From assembly GCA_040954595.2 (NCBI GenBank), contig CM082596.2, positions 2,232,001 through 2,296,000 on the forward strand: a stretch of 64,000 bases of DNA, read 5' to 3'. The notes below the pieces were generated by a model, which ran no database searches, was not told where the DNA came from, and worked only from the letters and a program-made list of their open reading frames with translations. Shown one piece after another: positions 53,501 through 64,000 of the stretch. The stretch's first letter is position 1. Each line of letters opens with the position of its first letter. The position numbers and the translations under genes were made by a program. Source of the DNA: Balanoglossus misakiensis. Taxonomy: Eukaryota > Hemichordata.

Positions 53501-53538
53501 ATAAACATGAACTGAGTCTTCATGGCAGTCGAAAAAAG

Positions 53539-55384
53539 CTAAAACACGTAGCCAGAACTTGTGCTGATGGCAGAACCCGGACTTCCACAACTGCTGCTGA
53601 ATTCGAGATCCGAGCATCCATCAGAAATGTCCGAGTACCCAGAGCAGCTACCGAATTCAGACAAATCACTGTAGCCTTTATTTTCGACTTGGAAGCCAGA
53701 TATAGTGTTCACGCCACTTCCTACGTAAAAGTTCTCCCCGTCGTAAAGCCCGTGTATCGTCGGGTGAAAGTCTTTGTGTACCGTAAACTGGCTGCCAAAC
53801 TCGGGACTGCTGAAGAATTTGCCGTCGTCTGACTTGCCACCTCCGCCGCCGCTACTGCTGTATTGCCGATAGGTTTTCGACGGCACCATGCGAACGCCTA
53901 GCGTGTGTTGCTGTTTTTGTTGAGAACTCATCTGTCTCGATAGGCAGACAGTCTCGTAGCCCTGTCGTAGAACTTCCAACCAATCTCTATTTAGAGGAAA
54001 GAAAAAAATATGTATGAGAAAAAGATTTTTTTGGTCATTTGTCGAACTTTTGATTTGTGTATACGCGCGCGCCTTTGCAATACGCGTGATTACTGTTGAC
54101 AGGCGCGTTTCACCATGTCACCAAAGTTAAGATATGAAAATAAAACATAAATCAGTTTTATCACCACACACAATAATAATTGTTATCGGTGTTTCGGTTA
54201 CCCTGGGCCAGGAAAATGACGTGCAACGGGAGATCAAGAGGTTATTTGCGCGTCTCGCGTCTACTTGGCAGGGGTTCCTGGATGCCGCAGTGTCGTTTAG
54301 ACGCCGGGGTTATTGAATTTTCGCAACGCTTGAAAATTAACAAGTCTCGTTTGAGAGGTGTACTTGGCAGTTGCTACCAACGAAATAACGTGGCGGTGTT
54401 TGTCAACATTGGGTTGGAATGTTTACCTTCCTTGGCGTTTTAAATGAACAAGTGTTTGCGGACATGTAGGTTTAAATGGAGGCATCAATTACCCCTAGGG
54501 TCAATGACTAACCTTTATAGTTCGACCGTGACATCGCTCCTCGCACGTCGGTGCTTAGTCACAAGTCGGGGATTTAAATCACTGAACACAAAGGTTGTTT
54601 TTATACTTTTATCGTTTTTTTTTTTCATTAGTAAAATCGTCAAAACTTAGCCATTTTGAACACTTGCAGATTGAAGTAACGTGCATAATGTTTGTTTCAT
54701 TGAAATGGACCCTGGATAAACATGAAAAATTGCATTTCAAAGTTAATAACTTACGTGAGTTCGTGTGTGCTATCGGCCATAATGTAATGTCGTTTACCAT
54801 CCGACCCCGTCACCGCAAACACATGACCATTGCATTCGAGTGGGTTGAAATGTTTCAGAGATCTGGTCATTTCCTCTTTGCATCGTGTACCAACTTTAAG
54901 GGTCGATAGTTTGAGGTAAAAGGACATTTTCTTGGAGTCTTCTGGCGTCGCACTGAACTTCATTCGGACGCCTTTGCAAGTGTCGCACGTCAGAACAACG
55001 TACCAATACTTCCATTTTTTAATTGGAAATCCACCTGAAGAAGGGAAATAAAACAAAGGTGCGTTATGCAGGGGTATATATGTTACACATTAGTGTTGGA
55101 GACTCAAGGTGTGCGTGGGGTGAGAGTTTCGAATGGCAGATGCGTTAAGTCATTGAAATCACACAGGTCAGCCCGAAGAAACAATACTCAAAGTCCGGTT
55201 TGGGGCTGTTCTTGAGCATTTGCGAACGGTAAACAACACCACTCTGCGGTTGGAAACTTGCCAAAGTACAAGAGTACAATTAAAGTTGCCTGGGCCAAAA
55301 GCGTTAATTGCCAAGTAAAAAAAATCACTTACCATAACGCCAGAGATAGCCGTCTTTAAGAACAGATTTCGATTTCGAAGACAT
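53539..55384 (-). CDS. PH-domain protein with Ser/Gly-rich tail (complete, three exons)
   Basis: Likely lipid- or membrane-binding adaptor in the cytosol. Exons 55333-55384 (ATG), 54755-55034 and 53539-53986 (stop 53539-53541) join in phase through GT-AG introns: 780 coding bases, 259 residues. Residues about 10-125 form a pleckstrin-homology domain: strand 1 LKDGYLWRYGG, then KKWKYWYVVLT, later NGHVFAVTGSDGKRHYIMAD, and the C-terminal helix HELTDWLEVLRQGY with the invariant Trp. The rest is low complexity: a Ser/Gly run (SSSGGGGGKSDDG) and a tail rich in Ser, Gly and acidic residues ending SGYVF. No other domain is visible. The domain order, one N-terminal PH and a disordered tail, fits small PH adaptors (IRS/DOK-like PH is possible, but no PTB domain follows), so I give no symbol. 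Confidence 0.85.
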
Positions 55385-56821
55385 CTTCTCCCGGTAAATT
55401 ATAAGTGCAATCGCAGCTTGTAGTATTGTCCTGCTAGCTCATTCAAAGAGTGAACTGTTTGTACCGCCTTCTCGTTCACGCGTCACTGTCCAGAATGAAT
55501 GTCAACAAACATCCAGCGTCTGTTCGCGTGCCACCAACTACTGAGCGCTGTTCCCGTCTAAACCAGAACAGGCGTTTAAAAACCCTGGTCACGTGGTCCA
55601 TATAATAAGTTACTGCAGGTCGTGGGACGCCAGCGGAAGTGACGCTTGCAGATATAACTGCATACACATGCTTGAAAGTTTCTCGTTTACATCTCAAGAG
55701 CATAGAAACCGAAATATTTTGAGGAATTTGACGTTATGAAACAATCACACATAAAATGCAATCGCTATAAATTAATGCGATCGTGAAATTTAAAACGTCG
55801 AGTTTCTTAACATATTGCGCACTTCTAGCTTCGCGGAAAATGCTTGTTGTACAACCACGCGCACATATAAGGTTCGCTGTGGTACCCAGTGGCGAGAGCA
55901 GTGACCTGTATTATTTTGCATGCTGTGAATGCACAAAGGTCACAGATTGCGTCAAACGATAATCTTTTACACCTGTTAAAGTGTACGGCGAGTTTACGTT
56001 AGGTCAAACCGACTAGAATATAACACGGTACGGGCCAGGCTAATTAATGCCAAGTTAAAATTTCATAGGAATGGTCAAGAAAAAAAAGAGAAGTCCAAGA
56101 TAAAGTTCAAGAACGCGCCCAAAAATACAGATCGGCAAAATGATTTAATTCCTTGACCACCCGTGTGTTAACTAACTGGGTCTGCAAGAAACGATCCCTG
56201 ACGTGCCCGAAATGAAGTTAAACCACCGGATATGTTAATTATAAGGTCATAACCTAATAATGGCATTTGTGGTTACATCTGATATCAGATGGCCATCTCA
56301 GACCGGTACTGGCTTGCCCATCATAGCTCCGGGATCCCTGTCATTGTCCTCTCCGGCAAATTTTAATTTCAAGTAAATGCCCAGCTGGACGAAGACCTGT
56401 AAAATTGTTTCCTTTGTTTAGTTTCTGGACATAAGTTAGATGATACCCTTTTTATCAAGAATTGTCTTAGTTTTATGATACTAAATCCCCCATATCGCAT
56501 GGACTTTGGTTATATTCAGAAAATGGACAGTGGAATGGCTTCTAGGAAACATGACACAGCAAGCGAAGTCATAGGATTCTTCTGAAGTTTCATAAGTCTT
56601 TCTAAGGTTACACTGCAGCCTGAAGACAAACATATACTGAAGTCCCAAGATGCAATGAATATTCTGTTCAGAAAATAAACACTGGCGGGGATCTGAAAAT
56701 AACGCGTTTGCCGCAAGCTGGGATTCGGAAAACCACAAAATAAATATCATGGTCTGTTATGAAGCTGTGTAAATAAAAAGAGCGAGAGTCATGACGAGTA
56801 ACAAGGTTCGGTAGATGGGCC

Positions 56822-56866
<45 letters not shown>

Positions 56867-58556
56867 AAAGAGACACACAGAGGGCCAGACACGGGAAGAA
56901 CAGGCACCGAAGAAGAATTTGCACCAACATGTGAAATTCTAATTCGAAATTCTATTATTCTCTGTAGTAAATAAAAACTAGCCCTCATCTACTGCTGTCA
57001 ATCAAACTTTGCAGCCAACATCAACACACATACCGATTAGAACATTTGTTATTGGAATATTTATGATCAAATCCCTCTAGTCCACATTCTTGAGATAGAA
57101 ACCTAGACATCTTGCAATGGTATGAGTTCTGAGGACCAGTCACTGCACAGTTGGTATTAGATATTGCAGTGACTCAAAACTGAATCATTAAAATAGTTCT
57201 GCATCCAGGAAGGTTGGCCGCACATCTGGTTCTCTGTCCGATATGGATACTCGGTTAACAGAGGTCGAGCGTCATAGCTGTGTGGTGATAGGCAGGACGC
57301 CCACATACGGTGAGCAGAGAGAAAGGTCACCCTATGTCGTTCCCATGGCAGTGACTCAGATATACGGTTTGAGTGTCTGCCTACTCTTCCGAACACATTT
57401 CTATCGTTTTATACCCTGTTCTGATATACCCTGATTTGGCGTATACCTAATTGAACGCGTGTATATATCAGGTTACAACGGAAACGACATGTAGGGATTG
57501 TTGGGTCCCCTGTTAAGGGTCATCGACACCTTCGCACCATCCCGTAATGCGCTGCCTAAGCCCGGAACTCGTTCCCTGGAAGGGGTTAGATGTTTAACTA
57601 ATTTCCAGCATTCTCCATTTCGATAAGGCGAAAACTAGAAAACTGAACATGATCAGTTTGTGTGTGCGAGGTCGCCCTCTACATTCGAGCAAGGTAGAAC
57701 ATACTAGTATATAGCACAGATCAATTTCCATAAAATACGAGAACACCTTTAAATGAAGAACTCGCTTCCAATTACGCAAACATCCTCTCAAACCTCATTA
57801 AAGACTTACAATGATGAGGCATCCTTGGGAACACGTTTCTTTTCCCCTTTTGTGTCCAAAAACAGACACATCGGAGGAAATGAGGCAGTAATTATAATAT
57901 ATACGTCCTTGTACGCTGCTTCATTTAAAAGACAGGATATTTTTCCCAGTCGAATCACGACTCAGTGCCGGCGTTAATGCATCCTTCACAACGATGATGA
58001 ATATTGATTTTACACCTCACGCAGGACAATTATTATTTTAAGCTATTGTTACCATCAAGAACGCCCCTTCCATCATATATCCTGTTTTTGAAGAGGGTAT
58101 TTAGTTCGATCGCTTTTGCCTCTTTGTCTGTTGTTTTACAGTCGGAGGGATTACATTTCAATATAATAAATGCTGCAAATACGGCGGTTACTGCAAGTCA
58201 AGTATATTGGTCACGTGTCTCGTTGCTTTGCGTAAAGCACAGACCTGACCGCTGCACCTGTTCTGTTCGTTGACATCGCTAGCCACCATTTATCTTATTG
58301 TCCCGTTTCTCCGCGAGATATTTGCCAAACTGAATTTTGCTGCTTTGCGTACGGCTTGCTGCAAGTTGACGAACCAGCGACGGAAATCGGAAGGTCTTCG
58401 TTCTGCGCACGATCGCGTCGACCATGGACGGCCCATCCGTATAGTATAGCATCACTCCACACAAGCACTGACGTATGCATGTATCGACCGCAGGGAAATA
58501 CGACTAGAGCATTCTCCCTCTGACCACAGACAAAAAACACTGCACCCTCGCTCAAA
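55385..58556. other. Upstream of the PH gene: promoter region and intergenic DNA
   Basis: Starts with the 5' flank of the PH gene. It contains a CACGTG E-box near 55590 and a long (GA)20 tract at 56825-56864. The last 250 bases (about 58300-58550) are CpG-rich and precede the putative exon at 58557. Open frames here are short and lack support. Confidence 0.5.
56825..56864. repeat. (GA)20 microsatellite
   Basis: Forty uninterrupted bases of GA dinucleotides, a likely polymorphic marker. Confidence 0.95.
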
Positions 58557-58668
58557 ATGCACAAAAGCTACTCCAAAGAGCTGAAGGAGAAGAAACTGAG
58601 GCTAAAATACGGCGTGGATCTTCCTCATTCAAGATCAGACCACACATCCACGTCGAGCGAACATTCAG
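58557..58668 (+). CDS. Putative first coding exon of an unrecognised gene (partial)
   Basis: ATG in a CpG-rich context opens a frame of 37 codons plus one base, ending exactly at a consensus donor (CATTCAG|GTAAGT). It encodes a very basic, probably helical start, MHKSYSKELKEKKLRLKYG, followed by polar VDLPHSRSDHTSTSSEHS. A charged N-terminus with a Ser/Thr-rich stretch is usual for cytosolic or nuclear proteins, but I do not recognise the family. I looked for a phase-1 acceptor downstream; candidates near 59231 and 63463 reach stops at once or within about 16 codons, so the next exon probably lies beyond the window. The case rests on the start context, the charge pattern and the donor. Confidence 0.42.
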
Positions 58669-60923
58669 GTAAGTAGACCTGCAACAGACCAACGCATAAA
58701 GACAGGGTTTCACAATCTGTGATTGCCTATACCGAGCTATTTGAAAACAACCTGTTATGCAGCGCTTTAATACCGTCAGTTTGCGTTACTGTGCTGAAGC
58801 TATTAAATATTTTTAAAATATAAAAAATGTAGCTTATGACATACAGTTCTTTTGAAAATACGAGGTCAAATGCACAGCAATAAACGATAGGATTTTGTCA
58901 TAAATTACTGTATATTTTATAGGGCACTATAGCTGTTTTCGCGCCGATGTGCCACGTTGAACAGCGTCTTTATACGAGGCTGACAAAGCCATGATGTAAA
59001 GCCCCCATTTTATCCTACCACGTTAATTCACTGTCGTTCTGGGATAACGCCATGTTTCTGCTAAGCGAATAAATGAATGCTGCGAAGCCGCCCTGATCTA
59101 ATAAATGGAATGGAATTTGATTTAGGAACAAGCTACATATTGCTCGAATTATGTGGCTTGCATGAAACCACCCAACGTTTAACTGATCGTCTGCAGTTTC
59201 CCTATCGTGAGTTTTGATCAATGTTTTCAGGAGCCATTACAACGCCATCGATTGAATATAACATAACACCGGGTGCATGAGTGGCGGTATCGAACGCAGC
59301 GTTATTATTTGACAGCAGACGAGAGCTATCCTGTCTTGAGGCGTTGCTTTTCATTGACATTGACAGACCCCTGGCAATAGTCATTCACGCGAAACCTTCC
59401 TGGTACTTCATTTCCGACATCAATATCATGTCTAGGTGTATATTTCACGATGCAATATTTTCTAACTCCGCACTGACAATTTTAATCTATTATGCAAATT
59501 TAACCGCAAAAGATTTTATCATTTATATTTTCATGCCGTCGATGCTTGCACGACACCGCATCATATACAAAAAGAATTCAGTTAAAAGTATGAATACGAC
59601 GATAATTATAACACCGTCATGCCACAAAGGATACTGCGCTTCTTAAAAAACACTTGTCAAAAATGTCCAAACATGTTTTATCGATGCTTCCAGCGACAAC
59701 TTTTTATAAGGGACTTGTCAACTTGATTCCGTGTATTATCTTTTCCGAAAAATATGTTTTGTGACAGTCGCATTACAGGCAATGGCGCTCATGCAGTAAC
59801 TCTACAATCGACGCCCCTTGCTATAGACCCAACAGTCCCGGGCACTTGCTTTACGAGTCGCCCCGTTCTTTAAATCCCCAAACTACGGCGGCAAACACCT
59901 ATAACACGGCCCCATCTTCATTCTGAACGATTTGTCAGATACGTGGGTAATGAGAGACGTTGTTTGAGAGACGTGCTCGCGGTAGGGGAAACCGCCAGCG
60001 GGATGATTGTGTATTCACCTCACTCCTGCATCAGCTCACAAACAGTCTGTGCCCTCTGATAGTGTTTATCCAACGTCTATTCACAATTCCTATCTAACTA
60101 ACCATCTACAGTATTGCTAATAAGATTGTCGTATCCCTTTCACATGGATACGACGGGGCTATGACTCCTCGACTCGGAGAACACTGCCTTCTGAATTGAC
60201 GCGCTCACGGCTCCCTCGATAACCTCCCTAGATGTCGCACATGATATGACGTTTGATGTGATCATGGCGTATCTGTTCTATGGTTTTAATTCATTTACGT
60301 CACACGGCGAATTTTAACATTGATCTGATTGGTTTCATTTGTAGCTGTAATGCACTCCAATAACGATCGCAGGCGTGTACTTATTTTGGTATTAATCAAT
60401 CATTTCTAAAGGGGTGTATATATATTGAATAAATATACGGCACGAGCGAAATATTTAAGAATACACGAACGCTTAATTAAGTGACTGTCGTTTTTATAAT
60501 AATCTATGGATGGTGCAGCGCAGTCACGTGACACATGGTTGGGTTTTGTCTCGACAGACAGACAGACAGATGGGCACATAGATAGGTATACGCAGGTAGA
60601 TGATAGATAAATAGATATATGGATAGACACTGCAAACCGCATTCAGTTGTTATGAACGTCGGTGTTTGCGGCCAACGTGAGCTATCAATCCATAATCATA
60701 AATTTCTGTTCAAGGCGCGTCTACTTGTCTGGTCTGAAGTTTTGCAATTCATTACAGAGACGTTGTGACAAGCTAATAGTGTACTTTTTCCTCCCGTAGT
60801 ATGACCTTGTCACCCCCTCTTTCCCTCAAACGTATTGATATTTCCCTGTTGGCATAAATCATAACCATTTAGGCCTTACTACTTTTCAGAAAGTGTTTCT
60901 TGGAGTTGAAATGTAATGCGATT
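58669..60923. other. No supported gene; probable intron of the 58.6-kb gene
   Basis: No convincing exon. A (GACA)n tract lies at 60553-60571 with GATA-like units after it, and a perfect GTCACGTGAC palindrome at about 60523-60532. The 121-codon frame at 59281-59646 (+) has no ATG at its start and no splice context, so I treat it as chance. Confidence 0.5.
60553..60571. repeat. (GACA)n microsatellite with adjoining GATA-like units
   Basis: Four to five GACA units, then imperfect GATA/TAGA repeats to about 60630. Confidence 0.8.
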
Positions 60924-61109
60924 CTAAAACTCATCAAACTGGTAACGTTTTTTGTGGCGGCCATCTTGTTTGAAGGGTACCCGAGAATATATGGCAACAA
61001 CTGATGCATATGCCCCAAAGGTGGCTGAACCTAGAATTAGAATAGTCAGCCTTGGAATAAATTCCCTAAGTCTCGCAGGCAGGGGACTGCAAATCAGTCT
61101 CCGCGTCAT
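60924..61109 (-). CDS. Putative 61-residue single-pass membrane microprotein
   Basis: An intronless frame from ATG 61109 (context GTCATGA) to TAG at 60924-60926. The product has a basic N-terminus (MTRRLICSPLPARLREFIPR), one hydrophobic segment (LTILILGSATFGAYASVVAI), then a charged end (FKQDGRHKKRYQFDEF). This layout resembles small mitochondrial inner-membrane proteins, such as respiratory-complex assembly factors, but I cannot name one. The flank just upstream has a GGCATGCGCAGC word like the NRF-1 site common in nuclear genes for mitochondrial proteins. A YY1-like GGCGGCCATCTTG (60956-60968, + strand) overlaps the 3' part of the frame. Against it: an antisense frame is also open, and the CAAGATGGCCGCC within could itself be the start of a different - strand transcript. 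Confidence 0.38.
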   Translation of the reverse strand: MTRRLICSPLPARLREFIPRLTILILGSATFGAYASVVAIYSRVPFKQDGRHKKRYQFDEF

Positions 61110-61139
61110 GACCAATACTTCACGACTCGCTGCGCATGC

Positions 61140-61182
61140 CCGACAGAACTCCAATCCTTCAACCCAATCCGTGTTCTGTCGG
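61140..61182. promoter_or_regulatory. Inverted repeat CCGACAGAAC / GTTCTGTCGG
   Basis: Perfect 10-base arms at 61140-61149 and 61173-61182, just upstream of the putative microprotein and next to the GGCATGCGCAGC word. The arm core TCTGTC recurs in the 26-base palindrome at 61898-61923. Confidence 0.4.
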
Positions 61183-61858
61183 TCAACCTGTTATATTACA
61201 CTAGCCTACAGAAAATGCACGCATTCGAATCGGGTCATTTCTCTAGTGTTTGCCTTGTATGGTTCTAGGTTTATTCAGCAATTACTATCTTTCTGATTCC
61301 TGGTACTTAGTCAGGGAGGGTCATTTCAAAATGTCAATATTAAAATTGAAAGCCTCGATCGAAGTGGTCACCATTCCTTTACAGCGTCCACACAGCTTAT
61401 TTTTATCGTGTTACATAATGTTTTTTTCTAACGCAAAATAGATGTTGCCGAACATATGGCATAAAATACTTCCATTAAAGCCCCAGTATTTCTCGTGTGC
61501 ATCCATTTTTCATCATCGAAAAAAGCCCGTTTTTCCAGTACATCCATCATGGAATACTATATAATGAAGATGTAAGAAAGGTTTGGGCAATTGTAGCTAC
61601 ATGCAAGCCGAAAATATCGCCCGTAACACTTGAAATGATGCGCGGGTTTGTTTACAACGGAAATGTTGTACATGTCGATCAGCAAACGTGCCACTTTGAC
61701 ATTTTAATGGTCAGACCATTTTCGGATTTGATCTGGTTCCATCGACTGATTTCTCCCATAAAGTTATCTTCCCAAAATTTCGCCGAATTAGTGCGCATTT
61801 CTTCGCTGAGTCGCTTGATTTGGGGCGACCAAACCTCTTCCGCATAGATTCACATTTG

Positions 61859-61923
61859 AGTGCGCATGCGCACTAGTCACGTGTGTCAACACTCACGTGA
61901 CTTTCTGTCCGGACAGAAAGTCA
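61859..61923. promoter_or_regulatory. Three consecutive palindromes (NRF-1-like, E-box pair, 26-base palindrome)
   Basis: AGTGCGCATGCGCACT (61859-61874) is a perfect palindrome containing the NRF-1 consensus. AGTCACGTG (61875-61883) and CACGTGACT (61894-61902) are exact inverted E-box arms around a 10-base spacer. 61898-61923 is a perfect 26-base palindrome centred on TGTCCGGACA. The three abut or overlap. They look like a compact, strand-symmetric regulatory element, perhaps a bidirectional promoter core, though no gene start is proven beside it. Confidence 0.5.
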
Positions 61924-64000
61924 TTCTTCACTCGTTATATTGTAAATTGTATGAGTTTATGAGCAGAGCTGGGGATGATGACTGTTCGATTCAGTATCAA
62001 TTATCATCTACTTTTAGAAATTATAGATGCCGTTTCAAACAAAATTTTGCCCCTACGAGAAATACTGTGGCTTTAAAGGTCGCTGTGGCATCAGCTGGCG
62101 CCCGTGATTTATTCAATTACCTTAGCAACCGCGCCGGTGCGGTTTCTAGGTAGGCCTAATGATTTCGCACACAGGTTATTTAGCAGGCGACGGAAAGCGG
62201 TAACCCCGCCTGATGTTCTGTGCTTTACAGGCACATTTTATAGGAAGTACGCTTTGGTGACTTTATTGCAATAGGGATTGAACGTGAGCGTGCATTGGTT
62301 CTCGATAACTGTGGCTATACATTCAACAAGTGTCACCGATATATTCGATTCATCACGATCTGGTGACCTCTGACCTTCGGCGCTGCAGTAAAACAGTGTT
62401 TCTTAGCATTCACGACACACTCGATCAATGTAACAAGACCCCTGGTGACATCCTCGCTTCTCAGTAAGTTAATTAGGTCCTTTTAGCGTCGCTAACACGA
62501 TTGGAGAAAATCAACCTGCGCCCCAATTCCACGAAAATGCGACGCCGGGGCGATAAAGTACGAGAATCTCGTTTGTCTCTGTCAGCTGAAGGATGACGTG
62601 ACCTTGACGTTCAGTTTCATTAATATCCTCCTCAACGTTGTTGAATGAGAATCGCCATGGTGCATCATTACTTATTAATGATCTAACCTGTCTCAATGCT
62701 TTGGAATATTCCATGAAAAAGGCTGTGTCATTGTATTTAAAAAAATACACGTTTTTATATGAAAAGGGAGATTTCGAAAAAAAACATAAAATAAACTGCA
62801 GTAGCGATCCTGCGCAGATCTCTGCGGGTGCAAATATATACGCGAAATCCATAGATTATCAGCCCCGTTCCTCGCGTTTGAACTAATATGTAATCCGTTG
62901 CGTACTCTCAATATAAGGTATCTATCGATGGAGCGCAGTCAAGAATGAAATTTCAATTACTAGAAACCCGTCGGCAAATTTCACGATATGGGCAATTTGA
63001 ATCGGCAGCCCGCGTTATTTCCGGTCCACGAGGGTGCACGACACCTTGTGAATCTGATAATGAGTGCGAAGATTTCGCCGACCTCCGGTAAAGTGATACA
63101 AAAGCATATATGCCCACGGTTAAACTGTTTTGTGTTCAATATACAACTGTATAAGCTTACTACACGGATTTTCACTGCAGAGCGAAAGTCAGTGTGTAGG
63201 TCAATATAACGAAATTTATGAGATATGCGAAAAAAGAACTGCTCTATATCGCAATTAAAGTAAAAATTCGTACATATTAAACTATCCAGTGCAATCTTTA
63301 TACTAATTGAGTTGCATCATACGCGGTGTAATATTTTTATGAATTGCAATTCAATATCGGGTGTGATATTAACTTTTTTATGAGCAAATTTGTAAAAATA
63401 ATGCATGGTCTACCCATTCACATAAATCATAACGATTGTGATTTTTTTTATCGTTCTGCAGCCTGAAATATGGGTCTATATTGAGGGCGTTGATCAAGCA
63501 ACATTGAGGTGTTGTCGCTGGTTTTTGACTTTGCTTTATAATGAAAGGTTTGGAGCTAAACGACCCTGATATTTAATACCAATTATTTTCTATAAAGTTC
63601 ACCGACAACTCGCTTTGAGTCAGCGACGTTACCACGGAAATAACCGAACGACTCTTTGAAATGCTGACAAGAGATCTCACGTGACCAAGAGCGCTTCTTT
63701 CATCCGGGCGTTCATTTCCCGACAAGACACCTCTATTCATCATAGGCAGCCATATTGAAAGCAGTGTTTCAACCTATACAGGAAACAACATCTCACGCAA
63801 ACGTTTTGAACAATACTATTCATATACGATGCATGCGAAGCATAGTTGCAAATGAATGATGAATCAGTCTGTTTTCATCTGGACTAAATAACACTGTCAC
63901 ATCATGAATGAGTGTTGAATGTGCCGTGTATTCTTACATGTCCCATTGTATGAAGTGTATTCCCCAACAAATACTTCGCCAGACTAACAGGCCATCATGA

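Larger units (their letters stand above)
50528..53538. other. Upstream of collagen: promoter region and intergenic DNA
   Basis: DNA between the collagen start codon (-) and the 3' end of the PH-domain gene (-). The first several hundred bases should hold the collagen 5' UTR and promoter; I see no clear TATA box. On the PH-gene side are possible AATAAA signals on the - strand (52996-53001 and about 52653), a CT/C-rich tract and a TGACGT cluster. No further exon is convincing. Confidence 0.55.
61110..64000. other. Right end: no proven gene
   Basis: Apart from the inverted repeats, I see only open frames of doubtful standing. One on the - strand (62511-62852) ends ILVLYRPGVAFSWNWGAG and could include an exon, but its acceptor is poor. 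A strong pyrimidine-tract acceptor at about 63440-63462 on the + strand leads to an immediate stop in the phase needed by the 58.6-kb exon. Confidence 0.4.

Noticed and set aside
59281-59646. 121-codon + strand frame after the 58.6-kb exon
   Set aside because: It starts without ATG, and the acceptor upstream (about 59231) leads to a stop after about 16 codons in the required phase.
61497-61847. 116-codon + strand frame left of the palindrome cluster
   Set aside because: No ATG at the frame start, no domain, no splice context.
63440-63480. Strong pyrimidine-tract acceptor as exon 2 of the 58.6-kb gene
   Set aside because: With the single G left over from exon 1, the next codons are GCC TGA, an immediate stop.
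1-64000. tRNA, rRNA, CRISPR arrays or bacterial-type operons
   Set aside because: No cloverleaf with matching T-arm, no rRNA words, no regularly spaced repeats with unique spacers; the gene structure is that of an animal nuclear genome.

Overview
This is a stretch of animal nuclear DNA, not bacterial: genes are broken into short exons with GT...AG introns, coding density is low, and the proteins are animal-specific (an initiator caspase, a multiplexin collagen with endostatin, a PH-domain protein). One collagen that resembles both COL15A1 and COL18A1, small collagen introns, and abundant TACATGTA-like words suggest a marine invertebrate such as a lancelet, hemichordate or lophotrochozoan. The species cannot be fixed from the sequence alone.

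Layout. (1) 77-1684, + strand: the last three coding exons of a caspase-8-like protease; the 5' exons lie left of the window. (2) 5314-50527, - strand: a complete gene for a type XV/XVIII (multiplexin) collagen. I could join 43 coding exons with consistent phase into one 1,508-residue reading frame: signal peptide, thrombospondin-N/laminin-G-like domain, acidic Ser-Gly linker exons, about 950 residues of interrupted triple helix, NC1 trimerisation segment, hinge and C-terminal endostatin. Nearly all the coding lies in 5.3-25.1 kb; the two signal-peptide exons sit at 50.3-50.5 kb beyond a 25.3-kb intron. (3) Inside that intron on the opposite strand, 35522-37867 holds four exons with mutually compatible phase and a stop codon, which I read as a nested gene of unknown family. 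A weaker exon-like stretch lies at 28.5-29.2 kb on the collagen strand. (4) 53539-55384, - strand: a complete three-exon gene for a 259-residue PH-domain protein. (5) 55.4-64 kb: a possible first exon at 58557 (+), a possible 61-residue membrane microprotein at 60924-61109 (-), and a striking cluster of palindromes at 61859-61923.

How the genes relate. The collagen would be a secreted basement-membrane proteoglycan core that trimerises through NC1 and can release endostatin by cleavage in the hinge. The caspase would act in death-receptor-type signalling and the PH protein at membranes. Nothing in the sequence shows that the three are functionally linked. Most of the remaining DNA is intron or intergenic, with simple repeats and small inverted-repeat elements.
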